NCBI GenBank assembly: GCA_900553815.1
Contig: USEY01000003.1
Span: 1 to 64,000, forward strand
Direction of reading: 5' to 3'
From: an uncultured Bacteroides sp.
GTDB lineage: Bacteria > Bacteroidota > Bacteroidia > Bacteroidales > Bacteroidaceae
DNA: 64,000 nucleotides
Shown here: piece by piece, positions 55,146-63,237 of the stretch
How the letters are laid out: each line of letters opens with the position of its first letter
Numbering within the stretch: position 1 is the stretch's first letter
Position numbers and translations under genes: made by a program
The notes under the pieces: generated by a model
The model's input: only the letters and a program-made list of their open reading frames with translations
The model's database searches: none
Told to the model about the DNA's origin: nothing

Positions 55146-56477
55146 ATGAATCAGACCGACCGCCAAATACTCCGCATAGCCTTGCCCTCCATCGTGTCGA
55201 ACATCACCGTACCCCTGCTGGGGCTGGTGGACGTGGCCATCGTGGGCCACCTGGGTGCACCTGCCTACATCGGCGCCATAGCCGTGGGCGGACTGATGTT
55301 CAACATCATCTACTGGGTGTTCGCCTTCCTGCGCATGGGCACCAGTGGTATGACCTCTCAAGCCTACGGACGGCGCGACCTGCCCGAGGTGATGCGCCTG
55401 CTGCTGCGCTCCGTCGGAGTGGCCATGGCCGTGGCACTGTGCTTCATAGTGCTGCAAACGCCTGTCAGGCAAGCTGCCTTCCTGCTGATTCAGCCCGGCG
55501 GCGAGGTAGCCCGGCTGGCTGCCACCTACTTCCACATCTGCATTTGGGGCGCACCTGCCATGCTGGGGCTGTATGCGCTGACGGGCTGGTACATAGGTAT
55601 GCAGAACTCGCGCACGCCCATGCTGATAGCCATAGTCCAGAACGTGGTGAACATAGCGGCCAGCCTGGCATTGGTCTACGGCTGCGGTCTGAAGGTGGAA
55701 GGCGTGGCACTGGGCACACTGATAGCCCAATGGGCCGGACTGATGACCGGACTCTTCCTGTGGGTACGCCACTACCGCCAGCTATGGAAATACCTGCGCG
55801 GCTGCGGGCACAGCCTGTGGCAAGCCGATGCCCTGCGCCGCTTCTTCGGGGTCAACCGCGATATCTTCCTTCGCACCCTCTGCCTGGTGGCCGTCACCCT
55901 CTACTTCACCTCGGCCGGAGCCTCGCAGGGTGAAATCATCCTGGCGGTCAACACCCTGCTCATGCAGCTCTTCACCCTCTTCTCCTACGTCATGGACGGC
56001 TTTGCCTTTGCAGGCGAGGCACTGAGCGGACGCCACATAGGGGCGCAAAACCGACAGGCTTACCGCACCACCGTGCGCCGACTCTTCGGCTGGGGCGGGG
56101 CCATGGCGGTGCTGTTCACCCTGGTCTATGCCCTGGGCGGCAATGCCTTCTTGGGCCTGCTGACCGACGATACACAAGTGATAGCCGCCGCTGCCGACTA
56201 CTTCCCTTGGGCTGTGGCCATACCCGCGGCAGGCATCGCCGCCTTCATCTGGGACGGCGTGTTCATAGGCGCCACCGCCACGCGCCCCATGCTGCTGTCC
56301 ATGGCGGTAGCTGCCACCTGCTTCTTTGCCGTCTACTTCGGCCTGCGTCCCATAATGGGCAACCATGCCCTGTGGCTTGCCTTCCTGCTCTACCTGCTGA
56401 TGCGCGGATTGGTGCAGACATGGCTGGGCAGAAGTGTGGAGCTGAAAAAGTTTGGCCTCTCCGGCAGACAGAGATAA
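55146..56477 (+). CDS. MATE family efflux transporter
   Basis: A 443-residue inner-membrane protein with 12 hydrophobic helices in two MatE halves. It begins DRQILRIALPSIVSNITVPLLGLVDVAIVGHLG, which marks the DinF-like branch. Such carriers export organic cations or oxidants using a Na+ or H+ gradient. Substrate is not predictable. Complete, with its own promoter and a terminator hairpin after it. Confidence 0.93.
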   Translation: MNQTDRQILRIALPSIVSNITVPLLGLVDVAIVGHLGAPAYIGAIAVGGLMFNIIYWVFAFLRMGTSGMTSQAYGRRDLPEVMRLLLRSVGVAMAVALCFIVLQTPVRQAAFLLIQPGGEVARLAATYFHICIWGAPAMLGLYALTGWYIGMQNSRTPMLIAIVQNVVNIAASLALVYGCGLKVEGVALGTLIAQWAGLMTGLFLWVRHYRQLWKYLRGCGHSLWQADALRRFFGVNRDIFLRTLCLVAVTLYFTSAGASQGEIILAVNTLLMQLFTLFSYVMDGFAFAGEALSGRHIGAQNRQAYRTTVRRLFGWGGAMAVLFTLVYALGGNAFLGLLTDDTQVIAAAADYFPWAVAIPAAGIAAFIWDGVFIGATATRPMLLSMAVAATCFFAVYFGLRPIMGNHALWLAFLLYLLMRGLVQTWLGRSVELKKFGLSGRQR

Positions 56478-56480
56478 GAA

Positions 56481-56510
56481 AAGGGAAATGCTACAGGCAG
56501 CATCTCCCTT
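56481..56510. terminator. Hairpin between convergent MATE and HU-like genes
   Basis: AAGGGA plus ATGCT (56481-56492) pairs with AGCAT plus TCCCTT (56499-56510) around a short loop, with one or two unpaired bases. It lies in the 70-bp gap between the two stops. Confidence 0.6.
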
Positions 56511-56547
56511 CCTTAAGCCGTATGTCATCATCAGGGTGTCAAAAGGC

Positions 56548-57048
56548 TCATCCCATCGAGCCACCGCCACCCGGTTCTTCGGGTTCGGTAGTGGTGCCGC
56601 CGGTGATGCCTTTGGCGCGCTTATAGTCGGCCAGCGAGGCGTAATTGACGTTGCCGTCCAGAACGCCGCCATTCTCAAATTGCAGGTTGTTAATCACTGC
56701 CTCGCGAAACTCCTTGCTCGGTGTAAAGAGGATGCGGGCACCCTTAATCATGGTCTGCGGATTGTACTGAGTGATGTCCTCCACGCCCTCGCTCTGTATG
56801 GTGATGCGCAGTGTACCCAAGTCGCCCACCTTTACCGAATGTCCTTGCAGCAACTGCTGGCGGGCATAGTTGCCCAGCAGTTCCAAGGCAGCTTCCAGTT
56901 CCTTGGGCGCTAAGGTCGTATTCTCCGTGGCAACGCGGGTCATGACTTTAACAGATTGCGGGGATGCACTCAGTGGAGTGGCATACCATTTTTTCGGAGC
57001 ATCGGGATTGCCGGGATGCTTCCGTTTTACTAATTTATATTTGTACAT
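56548..57048 (-). CDS. HU-HIG DNA-binding protein with glycine-rich tail
   Basis: A 166-residue histone-like protein: the HU-related fold spans about residues 1-120 (KLVKRKHPGNPDAPKKWYATP, ELEAALELLGNYARQQLLQGHSVKVGDLGTLRITI, YNPQTMIKGARILFTPSKEFREAV), followed by a linker and GGTTTEPEEPGGGGSMG. This is the common single-domain Bacteroides type. The terminal GGGGSMG is identical to that of the Ig-domain paralogue at 21901-22698. About 190 bp upstream of its start begins a 23-bp tandem array. DNA binding is inferred; targets are unknown. Confidence 0.9.
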   Translation of the reverse strand: MYKYKLVKRKHPGNPDAPKKWYATPLSASPQSVKVMTRVATENTTLAPKELEAALELLGNYARQQLLQGHSVKVGDLGTLRITIQSEGVEDITQYNPQTMIKGARILFTPSKEFREAVINNLQFENGGVLDGNVNYASLADYKRAKGITGGTTTEPEEPGGGGSMG

Positions 57049-57185
57049 AGTTTTTCATTTTTTTAGAGTTTAACAATAAAGGTAATATAATGTTACATAC
57101 GGCCTTTTCAGTCAAGCAGCAGCCTAAAGTAGGTCAGCAGAAATCAAGCTACATCAGACAGACAAACGGGCAGAAGCAGCAGAGC

Positions 57186-57196
57186 GGGAGCAAACG
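57186..57196. repeat. GGGAGCAAACG word, copy 1
   Basis: The 11-mer occurs here and as an inverted pair at 58721-58731 and 58765-58775, around the promoter of the second outer-membrane paralogue. Three copies within 1.6 kb are unlikely by chance; the role is unknown. Confidence 0.5.
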
Positions 57197-57240
57197 TACT
57201 CAAAATCAGAAACTAATCCTGAAAAGCAAGGCTATAAAAC

Positions 57241-57378
57241 TGACATTGAGATAAGGGCTGAAATGACTTCCCAATGTCACCCCCGATGACTTCCCAATGT
57301 CACCCTCGATGACTTCCCAATGTCATGGCCGATGACTTCCCAATGTCAGTGCAGGTGACTTCCCGATGTCATTTCGGG
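57241..57378. repeat. TGACTTCCCAATGTCA tandem array, exact 23-bp period
   Basis: Units begin with TGAC at 57241 (degenerate), 57264, 57287, 57310, 57333 and 57356, each 23 bp apart. The dyad TGAC…GTCA encloses TTCCCAAT; the 7-base linkers differ between units. It lies in the 760-bp gap 57049-57808, which has no other gene, and upstream of the HU-like gene. Confidence 0.92.
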
Positions 57379-57747
57379 CCTCTTCACGATGCTGCTGATG
57401 CTGGCTTTAGGTGATAAAAAATTCATAGTCCGAAATGTCTGAAAAGAGAATCTTCCTATATATATAATGTATAGTATCAGAAATAAGTAACAGTGATTAC
57501 GAATCAAAGGCAATATACAGTATAGGAAATCAAACAGCTAAAATCAGTGGAAGAAACAGCGCAGACTCTCTCTAATCATCCATGCCAAAAGTAAGAAATT
57601 AAATCCATAAATACAATATTCAGCTGTTTATTTTTTTAGGTATCCGGACAACGGCTGCCGTGTGTAAGAAATGGTGCAGATTGAGGTATCAATCTGAAAG
57701 AAAGAAAGAAAAAACAGGAAGAAAGAGAAAGAAATAAAAGGGAAGGT

Positions 57748-57778
57748 TTTGAAACTTCATGAACACCCTATATATTTG
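57748..57778 (+). promoter_or_regulatory. Promoter of the first outer-membrane paralogue
   Basis: TTTG (57748-57751), exactly 19 bp, then TATATTTG (57771-57778). This is a perfect Bacteroides promoter and it excludes in-frame starts before about 57785. Confidence 0.8.
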
Positions 57779-57808
57779 CAGGAAATGAAAAATCAATATA
57801 GACAGATT

Positions 57809-58675
57809 ATGAAAAATACGCTGATTTGTTTGCTGTTAGGCTTATGTAGTGTCGTGCAGGCGATACAGGCTAAGGATGTGAGGGGGAAAGTGATTGCCCA
57901 ATCGGACAAACAACCGATAGTGGGAGCCGAGGTCAAGGTGAAGGGAACAGAAATTACGACACTGACCGATGTGGATGGACAGTTCGTATTGACCGATGTG
58001 CCCGACGATGCCAAGAAAATCCAGATACACTTTATGGGTATGGAGTGGCGTACGGTAAGCATTTCTAAGGAGGGTGAAATCTTTGTAGAGCTACAACCGG
58101 AGGAACGCCGGACTACTCTCTTCATAACGGCAGGAATCACCTGTGCCAACCCGAAGAGCACCGATGAAGGCTTTGCCAAAGCCAGTGGCGAGATAGGCTA
58201 TCAGGCCGGTTTTGGAGTCAGTATCGCCTTGTCGCGCCTGATTTCGCTGTCGCCCTCCATTAATCTGAGCCGACAAAACGCCACGTGGAAAGCACGCGAT
58301 GAGAACGGTGAATATGTGGAGATGAAAATGACACCTACTTACCTGACTATCCCGGTAATGGTGGACTTCAAGTTATGGGGCAGCAACAACTTCAAGACGA
58401 TGATGAGGGTAGGACCATACGTAGGAGTGGGCCTGCAAGGAAAGTGTAAGACAGATGATATGGAAGTGGACCTCTTCAAAAAGATAGAAGGTGCCGATAA
58501 GAGCCTATATAAGAAAGTAGATGCCGGACTGATACTGGGCGTAGGCTTTGTTTACAAGCATCTGTTCCTTGGAGCAGACCTGCAATGGGCGGCCACACCG
58601 TTCTATACGGATGAGCAGCGTGATGTCGACCTTAACAATCTTGCGACCGTCATTTCGCTAGGCTATTATTTCTAA
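57809..58675 (+). CDS. Outer-membrane beta-barrel protein with carboxypeptidase-regulatory-like domain (paralogue 1)
   Basis: From ATG 57809, which opens a signal peptide (MKNTLICLLLGLCSVVQAIQA), the protein has 288 residues. An N-terminal carboxypeptidase-regulatory-like fold (GKVIAQSDKQPIVGAEVKVKGTEITTLTDVDGQFVL) precedes an eight- to ten-strand porin-type barrel ending in ATVISLGYYF. No TonB box or plug is present, so it is not a SusC. An in-frame ATG at 57785 is possible. The next gene is a clear paralogue. Function is unknown; such proteins may be adhesins or surface anchors. Confidence 0.8.
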   Translation: MKNTLICLLLGLCSVVQAIQAKDVRGKVIAQSDKQPIVGAEVKVKGTEITTLTDVDGQFVLTDVPDDAKKIQIHFMGMEWRTVSISKEGEIFVELQPEERRTTLFITAGITCANPKSTDEGFAKASGEIGYQAGFGVSIALSRLISLSPSINLSRQNATWKARDENGEYVEMKMTPTYLTIPVMVDFKLWGSNNFKTMMRVGPYVGVGLQGKCKTDDMEVDLFKKIEGADKSLYKKVDAGLILGVGFVYKHLFLGADLQWAATPFYTDEQRDVDLNNLATVISLGYYF

Positions 58676-58754
58676 AAGGCTGATAATGGCCTTACCTGGC
58701 AAAATTCTGTACACAAAGGTGGGAGCAAACGTAGAAAAAAATGAATACACAGGC

Positions 58755-58785
58755 TTTGATTCTTCGTTTGCTCCCGCTATATTTG
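58755..58785 (+). promoter_or_regulatory. Promoter of the second outer-membrane paralogue
   Basis: TTTG (58755-58758), 19 bp, then TATATTTG (58778-58785), the same boxes and spacing as at 57748. GGGAGCAAACG (58721-58731) and its inverse (58765-58775) bracket the -33 box. Confidence 0.8.
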
Positions 58786-58817
58786 TAGCAATTTACACCT
58801 TAAAAAAGAAGAAAGAC

Positions 58818-59699
58818 ATGAGAAGATGGTTTATTTTGCTGGCAGCATCCTTATTATTCACTAACCTGACGATGCTGGCCAAAGACGTGAAAGGAACAGT
58901 GATTGCCCAGAAAGACGGTCAGCCCGTCATGGGAGCTGAAGTGATTGTGAAAGGAACGGAAATCAGTACGGTGACCGACGTGGACGGCCGATTCATACTG
59001 GAGGATGTGCCCGACGATGCCAAGAAGATACAAATCATCTCCATCGGCCTGCAAAGCCGCACTGAAAGGATTCCCGAAGAGGGCGAACTGCTGGTGAAGA
59101 TGAAACGGGAGGAAAAGGTGGTGACACCGTTTGTCAAAGCGGGCGTGGCCTTCACGAGAGCGCAAGGCGGCGAGAGCAGTGCCACCAAAACTTGTGTGGG
59201 ATATACCGCCGGAGTAGGTGTCAGCTTTGTACTGTCGCACTTCATATCCATCACACCGTCGGTCACGCTGAGCCAGAAGCCGTCGGAATGGAACGAGCAG
59301 GGCTACTTCCCCGGCACCAACGAACCTATCTATGGCGAAGAAATGAACGTCCGCACCGAACCGCTCTACCTGACCGTACCAGTCATGTTCGACCTGAAGC
59401 TCTGGACTAAAAACAGCAACAAGGTAATCATCAGCGCAGGCCCGTATGTGGGCTTCGGTCTGGGCGGCCAGTGGAAGGTCAACGACGAGGAAGGCGGCGA
59501 CCTCTTTACCGGAAATGACGGTGAAGAAGCGCCGTTCAAGAAATTCGACGCCGGCCTGCAACTGGGAATAGGCGGCATCATCAGACACTTCTACATAGGC
59601 GTGAACAGCATAATGGGATTGACTCCAATCAGCGATGTCGGCCTGCTGGACGATTACCGTAACTTCAGCGTGGAGATGTGCGTTGGCTACTACTTCTAA
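58818..59699 (+). CDS. Outer-membrane beta-barrel protein with carboxypeptidase-regulatory-like domain (paralogue 2)
   Basis: The ATG at 58818 gives 293 residues with a signal peptide (MRRWFILLAASLLFTNLTMLA). It parallels its neighbour along the whole length: GTVIAQKDGQPVMGAEVIVKGTEISTVTDVDGRFIL, DVPDDAKKIQI, a barrel, and the last strand VEMCVGYYF. The pair probably arose by tandem duplication, each keeping its own promoter. It ends 17 bp before the AraC-type regulator, so read-through into the copper genes is possible. Confidence 0.8.
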   Translation: MRRWFILLAASLLFTNLTMLAKDVKGTVIAQKDGQPVMGAEVIVKGTEISTVTDVDGRFILEDVPDDAKKIQIISIGLQSRTERIPEEGELLVKMKREEKVVTPFVKAGVAFTRAQGGESSATKTCVGYTAGVGVSFVLSHFISITPSVTLSQKPSEWNEQGYFPGTNEPIYGEEMNVRTEPLYLTVPVMFDLKLWTKNSNKVIISAGPYVGFGLGGQWKVNDEEGGDLFTGNDGEEAPFKKFDAGLQLGIGGIIRHFYIGVNSIMGLTPISDVGLLDDYRNFSVEMCVGYYF

Positions 59700-59716
59700 G
59701 TAAACGCAGACAAGAC

Positions 59717-60289
59717 ATGAAGCCCTCGCAAATACTCTACATCAAAAACATGGTGTGCAACCGCTGCATCATGGTAGTCAGGGCCCAGCTCTTGGCGCTG
59801 GGCCTGCACCCGCTGTCGGTAGAACTGGGACGCGTGGAACTGGCCGAGGCGGTGGACGACTCGCTGATGCAGTCCATACGCCAGACGCTTGAGCCGCTGG
59901 GCTTCGAACTGATTGACGACCGCCGCTCGCTCCTGACCGAGCAAATCAAGGCGGCGGTCATCGAACTGGTGCACTACAGCGACCAGCAGCCCAAGACCAA
60001 CCTGTCCGACTACCTGGCCACACGCCTCAACCATGACTACAGTGCCCTGAGCAAACTCTTCTCGGAGACCACGGGCACCACCATCGAGAAATACCTCATT
60101 GCCCAAAAGACGGAGCGCGCCAAAGAACTGCTGATTTACGGCGAGCTGTCCATCGGCCAGATAGCCGACCTGCTGAACTACTCCAGCACCGCCTACTTCA
60201 GCTCGCAGTTCAAGAGCCAGACCGGACTGACGCCCGGCCAGTTCCGCCAGTTGCGTGAGAACCGGCGCAAGCCACTGGACCAAGTCTGA
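59717..60289 (+). CDS. AraC-type regulator with HMA-like metal-binding N-terminus
   Basis: A 191-residue protein starting at ATG 59717. The C-terminal 100 residues are an AraC helix-turn-helix (NLSDYLATRLNHDYSALSKLFSE; LSIGQIADLLNYSSTAYFSSQFKSQTGLTPGQFR). The N-terminal roughly 75 residues look like a heavy-metal-associated fold: MVCNRC (Cys14, Cys17) in the place of MxCxxC, then the beta-alpha-beta-beta-alpha-beta pattern to GFELIDD. The usual cupin sensor is absent. It lies 97 bp before the copper ATPase gene on the same strand, so it probably senses the metal and controls that gene. The HMA reading is from pattern only. Confidence 0.78.
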   Translation: MKPSQILYIKNMVCNRCIMVVRAQLLALGLHPLSVELGRVELAEAVDDSLMQSIRQTLEPLGFELIDDRRSLLTEQIKAAVIELVHYSDQQPKTNLSDYLATRLNHDYSALSKLFSETTGTTIEKYLIAQKTERAKELLIYGELSIGQIADLLNYSSTAYFSSQFKSQTGLTPGQFRQLRENRRKPLDQV

Positions 60290-60342
60290 AATCTTGTAAA
60301 TACTATCCATAATTCCATAATCCCGTAACCGGTCGGCCTGCC

Positions 60343-60350
60343 TATCTTTG
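60343..60350 (+). promoter_or_regulatory. -7 box of the copper ATPase gene
   Basis: TATCTTTG followed by CCC, exact -7 consensus, 36 bp before the ATG at 60387. This separates the ATPase from the regulator transcript and gives the regulator a target site in 60290-60342. Confidence 0.55.
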
Positions 60351-60386
60351 CCCGCAGAAAGGAATAATCAAAAGCGAACTAAAGAT

Positions 60387-62933
60387 ATGGCAAACAAACA
60401 ACTGACCCAAGAAACCTTTCCTGTGACGGGAATGAGCTGTGCAGCCTGCGCCGCACACGTGGATAAGACGCTGAACCGACAGGAGGGCGTGGCCCACGCC
60501 GCCGTCAACTATGCCGCAGCCACCGCCACCATCGAATACGACCGGAGCCTTTGCTCTCCCCAGTCGCTGCGCCAGGCCGTGCAGGACGCCGGCTACGACC
60601 TCATCATCACCCACACCGGACACGAAAGCGAAGAAGTGGAGGAAACTCACCGCCGCACGTACCGCGCACTGCGTTTCCGCACCACGTGGGCCATTGTGCT
60701 GTCGCTGCCGGTAATGGTGACGGGCATGTTCTTCATGCACCAGCCCTGGGCCAATCCGCTGATGTTTCTGCTGTCTACCCCGGTGGTGTTCTGGCTGGGG
60801 CGCGGCTTCTTCATCAACGCCTGGAAGCAGCTGAAGCACCGCTCGGCCAACATGGATACGCTGGTGGCAGGCAGTACGGGCATAGCCTGGCTGTTCAGTG
60901 TCTTCAACATGGCGTTTCCCGACTTCTGGCTGGAGCGGGGCATCGAGCCGCATGTCTACTTCGAGGCTGCCAGCGTCATCATTGCCTTCATCCTGCTGGG
61001 ACGACTGCTGGAGGAGCGCGCCAAGGGACGCACGTCAAACGCCATCAGGAAGCTGATGGGACTTCAGCCCAAGACCGTGACCCTTGTGATCGGCGATGAA
61101 CAGCGCACAGTGCCGGTGGAACACGTCAGCCCGGGCGACCTGCTGCTGGTAAAGCCCGGCGAACGGATTGCCGTAGACGGTACCGTGGTGCAAGGCACCT
61201 CCTACGTGGACGAAAGCAGCCTGAGCGGCGAGCCCGTGCCCGTGGCCAAAGAACCTGATGCCCAAGTCTATGCCGGCACCATCAACCAGAAAGGAAGTTT
61301 CCTGTTTCGTGCCGACAAGGTAGGTACGGACACCCTGCTGGCGCGCATCATACGCATGGTGCAAGACGCGCAAGGCACGAAAGCGCCTGTCCAACAGCTG
61401 GTAGACAGGATTGCCGCCGTCTTCGTGCCGACCATCATGGGCATTGCCGTGCTGGCGTTCATTGCCTGGATGATACTTGATGCCGAGAATGGATTCACCC
61501 ACGGGCTGCTGGCACTGGTGACGGTGCTCATCATTGCCTGCCCGTGTGCTTTGGGACTGGCCACGCCCACTGCCATCATGGTGGGCATAGGCAAAGGAGC
61601 CGAACTGGGCATCCTGATTAAAGACGCCGACAGCCTGGAAACGGCGCGCAAGGTAGACACCGTGGTGCTGGACAAGACCGGCACCGTGACCGAAGGCCGT
61701 CCGGTAGTGACGCACCTGATATGGGAAGACCCGTCCGCACTGTTGCCCGGCATCTTCCTCGGTCTGGAAAGTCTGTCCGAGCATCCTCTGGCCGAAGCCA
61801 TAACGCAACACCTGAAGGGAACGCAACCGGCCTCTGTGGAGGGCTTCGAAAGCATCACCGGACAAGGGGTGAAGGGCACCGTGCAGGGACGCACCTACTA
61901 TGCCGGCAACCGCCGCCTGCTAGAAGAACGCCACATCGCCCTGTCGCCCAGGCTGGAGGCAGAAGCCGCCCGTCTGGCCGGCGAAGCACAGACCGTCATC
62001 TGGCTGGCCGACGACAGCCGTGCCCTGGCACTGGCCGCACTGGCCGACCGGGTGAAACCCACTTCGGCAGCAGCCATCCGTAACTTGCGCCAGCAGGGCA
62101 TCGACGTGTGGCTGCTGACCGGCGACAATGAAGATACCGCCCGGCAGATAGCCAGACAAGGAGGCATCGACCACTTCCGCGCCGGCGTGCTGCCACAGGA
62201 CAAGGCAAGCTTCATAAAATCGCTCCAGCAGCAGGGACACATCGTGGCTATGGCGGGCGACGGCATCAACGACAGTGCCGCCCTGGCACAGGCCGACCTG
62301 AGCATAGCCATGGGAAGCGGCAGCGACATAGCCATGGACGTGGCCAACATAACCCTCATGGCATCCGACCTGAACAAAATTCCCGAAGCCCTGCGCCTCT
62401 CGCACCTCACCGTACGCACCATCCGCCAGAACCTGTTCTGGGCATTCATATACAACCTGATAGGCGTGCCCGTAGCAGCCGGCGTCCTCTACCCCGTGTG
62501 GGGCTTCCTGCTCAACCCCATGATTGGCGGGGCAGCGATGGCATTCAGCAGCGTCAGCGTGGTGACAAACAGTTTACGACTGGCGAGTAAAAAAATTCGA
62601 TTGACAGCGGACAAGGGAGAAGAAACGACAAATGGAGAATTGACAACTGTTGACGAAAAACCAGCTACAATAGAAGAAACACCCATAACAACCCTTAACG
62701 ATAAACAAGAAATGAAGAATGAAATGAAACTGACAGTCAGCGGCATGATGTGCAACCACTGCCGCACACGAGTAGAAAAAGCACTAAACATGCTGGATGG
62801 CGTGCAGGCCAGCGTAAGCCTCAACCCGCCCCTGGCCGTGATAACCTTTACAGGCGAAAAAGACTACAGTCTGGAAGAACTACAGACACAAGTGAACGAA
62901 GTAGCGGGCGAGTATACCCTACAGGAAGCATAA
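60387..62933 (+). CDS. copA: Copper-exporting P-type ATPase with N- and C-terminal HMA domains
   Basis: An 848-residue P1B ATPase. N-terminal HMA domain with GMSCAAC (Cys18, Cys21); membrane helices; TGES-type actuator (SSLSGEPVPV); CPC in IACPCALG (Cys385, Cys387), which is the copper-type site; phosphorylated Asp429 in DKTGT; GDGINDS near the end of the soluble part. After the last helices a Thr/Glu-rich linker (about 745-775) leads to a second HMA domain (MKLTVSGMMCNHC, from about residue 780), as in CopZ chaperones. ATG 60387 is chosen; an upstream TTG overlaps the -7 box. Confidence 0.93.
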   Translation: MANKQLTQETFPVTGMSCAACAAHVDKTLNRQEGVAHAAVNYAAATATIEYDRSLCSPQSLRQAVQDAGYDLIITHTGHESEEVEETHRRTYRALRFRTTWAIVLSLPVMVTGMFFMHQPWANPLMFLLSTPVVFWLGRGFFINAWKQLKHRSANMDTLVAGSTGIAWLFSVFNMAFPDFWLERGIEPHVYFEAASVIIAFILLGRLLEERAKGRTSNAIRKLMGLQPKTVTLVIGDEQRTVPVEHVSPGDLLLVKPGERIAVDGTVVQGTSYVDESSLSGEPVPVAKEPDAQVYAGTINQKGSFLFRADKVGTDTLLARIIRMVQDAQGTKAPVQQLVDRIAAVFVPTIMGIAVLAFIAWMILDAENGFTHGLLALVTVLIIACPCALGLATPTAIMVGIGKGAELGILIKDADSLETARKVDTVVLDKTGTVTEGRPVVTHLIWEDPSALLPGIFLGLESLSEHPLAEAITQHLKGTQPASVEGFESITGQGVKGTVQGRTYYAGNRRLLEERHIALSPRLEAEAARLAGEAQTVIWLADDSRALALAALADRVKPTSAAAIRNLRQQGIDVWLLTGDNEDTARQIARQGGIDHFRAGVLPQDKASFIKSLQQQGHIVAMAGDGINDSAALAQADLSIAMGSGSDIAMDVANITLMASDLNKIPEALRLSHLTVRTIRQNLFWAFIYNLIGVPVAAGVLYPVWGFLLNPMIGGAAMAFSSVSVVTNSLRLASKKIRLTADKGEETTNGELTTVDEKPATIEETPITTLNDKQEMKNEMKLTVSGMMCNHCRTRVEKALNMLDGVQASVSLNPPLAVITFTGEKDYSLEELQTQVNEVAGEYTLQEA

Positions 62934-62958
62934 GGAAGCAAAACGCACCTTATTGATA

Positions 62959-63068
62959 GCAGTGGACTCCCCGCATGCTGGCAGTTAACTCCCAGCACGG
63001 TAGCAGTTAACTCCTTGGTCGGTAGCAGTCCACTGCCAGCACGACAGGAGTTAACTCTTTCCGCACTC
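62959..63068. repeat. AGT-ACT dyad array, 22-bp period (locus 3)
   Basis: Five units GCAGTGGACT, GCAGTTAACT, GCAGTTAACT, GCAGTCCACT and GGAGTTAACT start at 62959, 62981, 63003, 63025 and 63047, exactly 22 bp apart. The array begins 25 bp after the copA stop. The rest of the 304-bp gap carries only the pyrH promoter. Confidence 0.9.
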
Positions 63069-63188
63069 CTGCCACAGTCCGCCCGGATTCGCCGCCGAAG
63101 CCCCTGCCCAAACCGGACATTGTCCCTCCCTCTCAGGCAAATACACAAAATCCTGACAGAATCATGCCCGGATTCGCAACGAAAACCC

Positions 63189-63196
63189 TATCTTTG
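63189..63196 (+). promoter_or_regulatory. -7 box of pyrH
   Basis: TATCTTTG followed by CC, 41 bp before the start codon. No clear -33 box. Confidence 0.5.
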
Positions 63197-63237
63197 CCAA
63201 AAACAGGAAATAACCATTCAAAAAAAGGATACAGATT

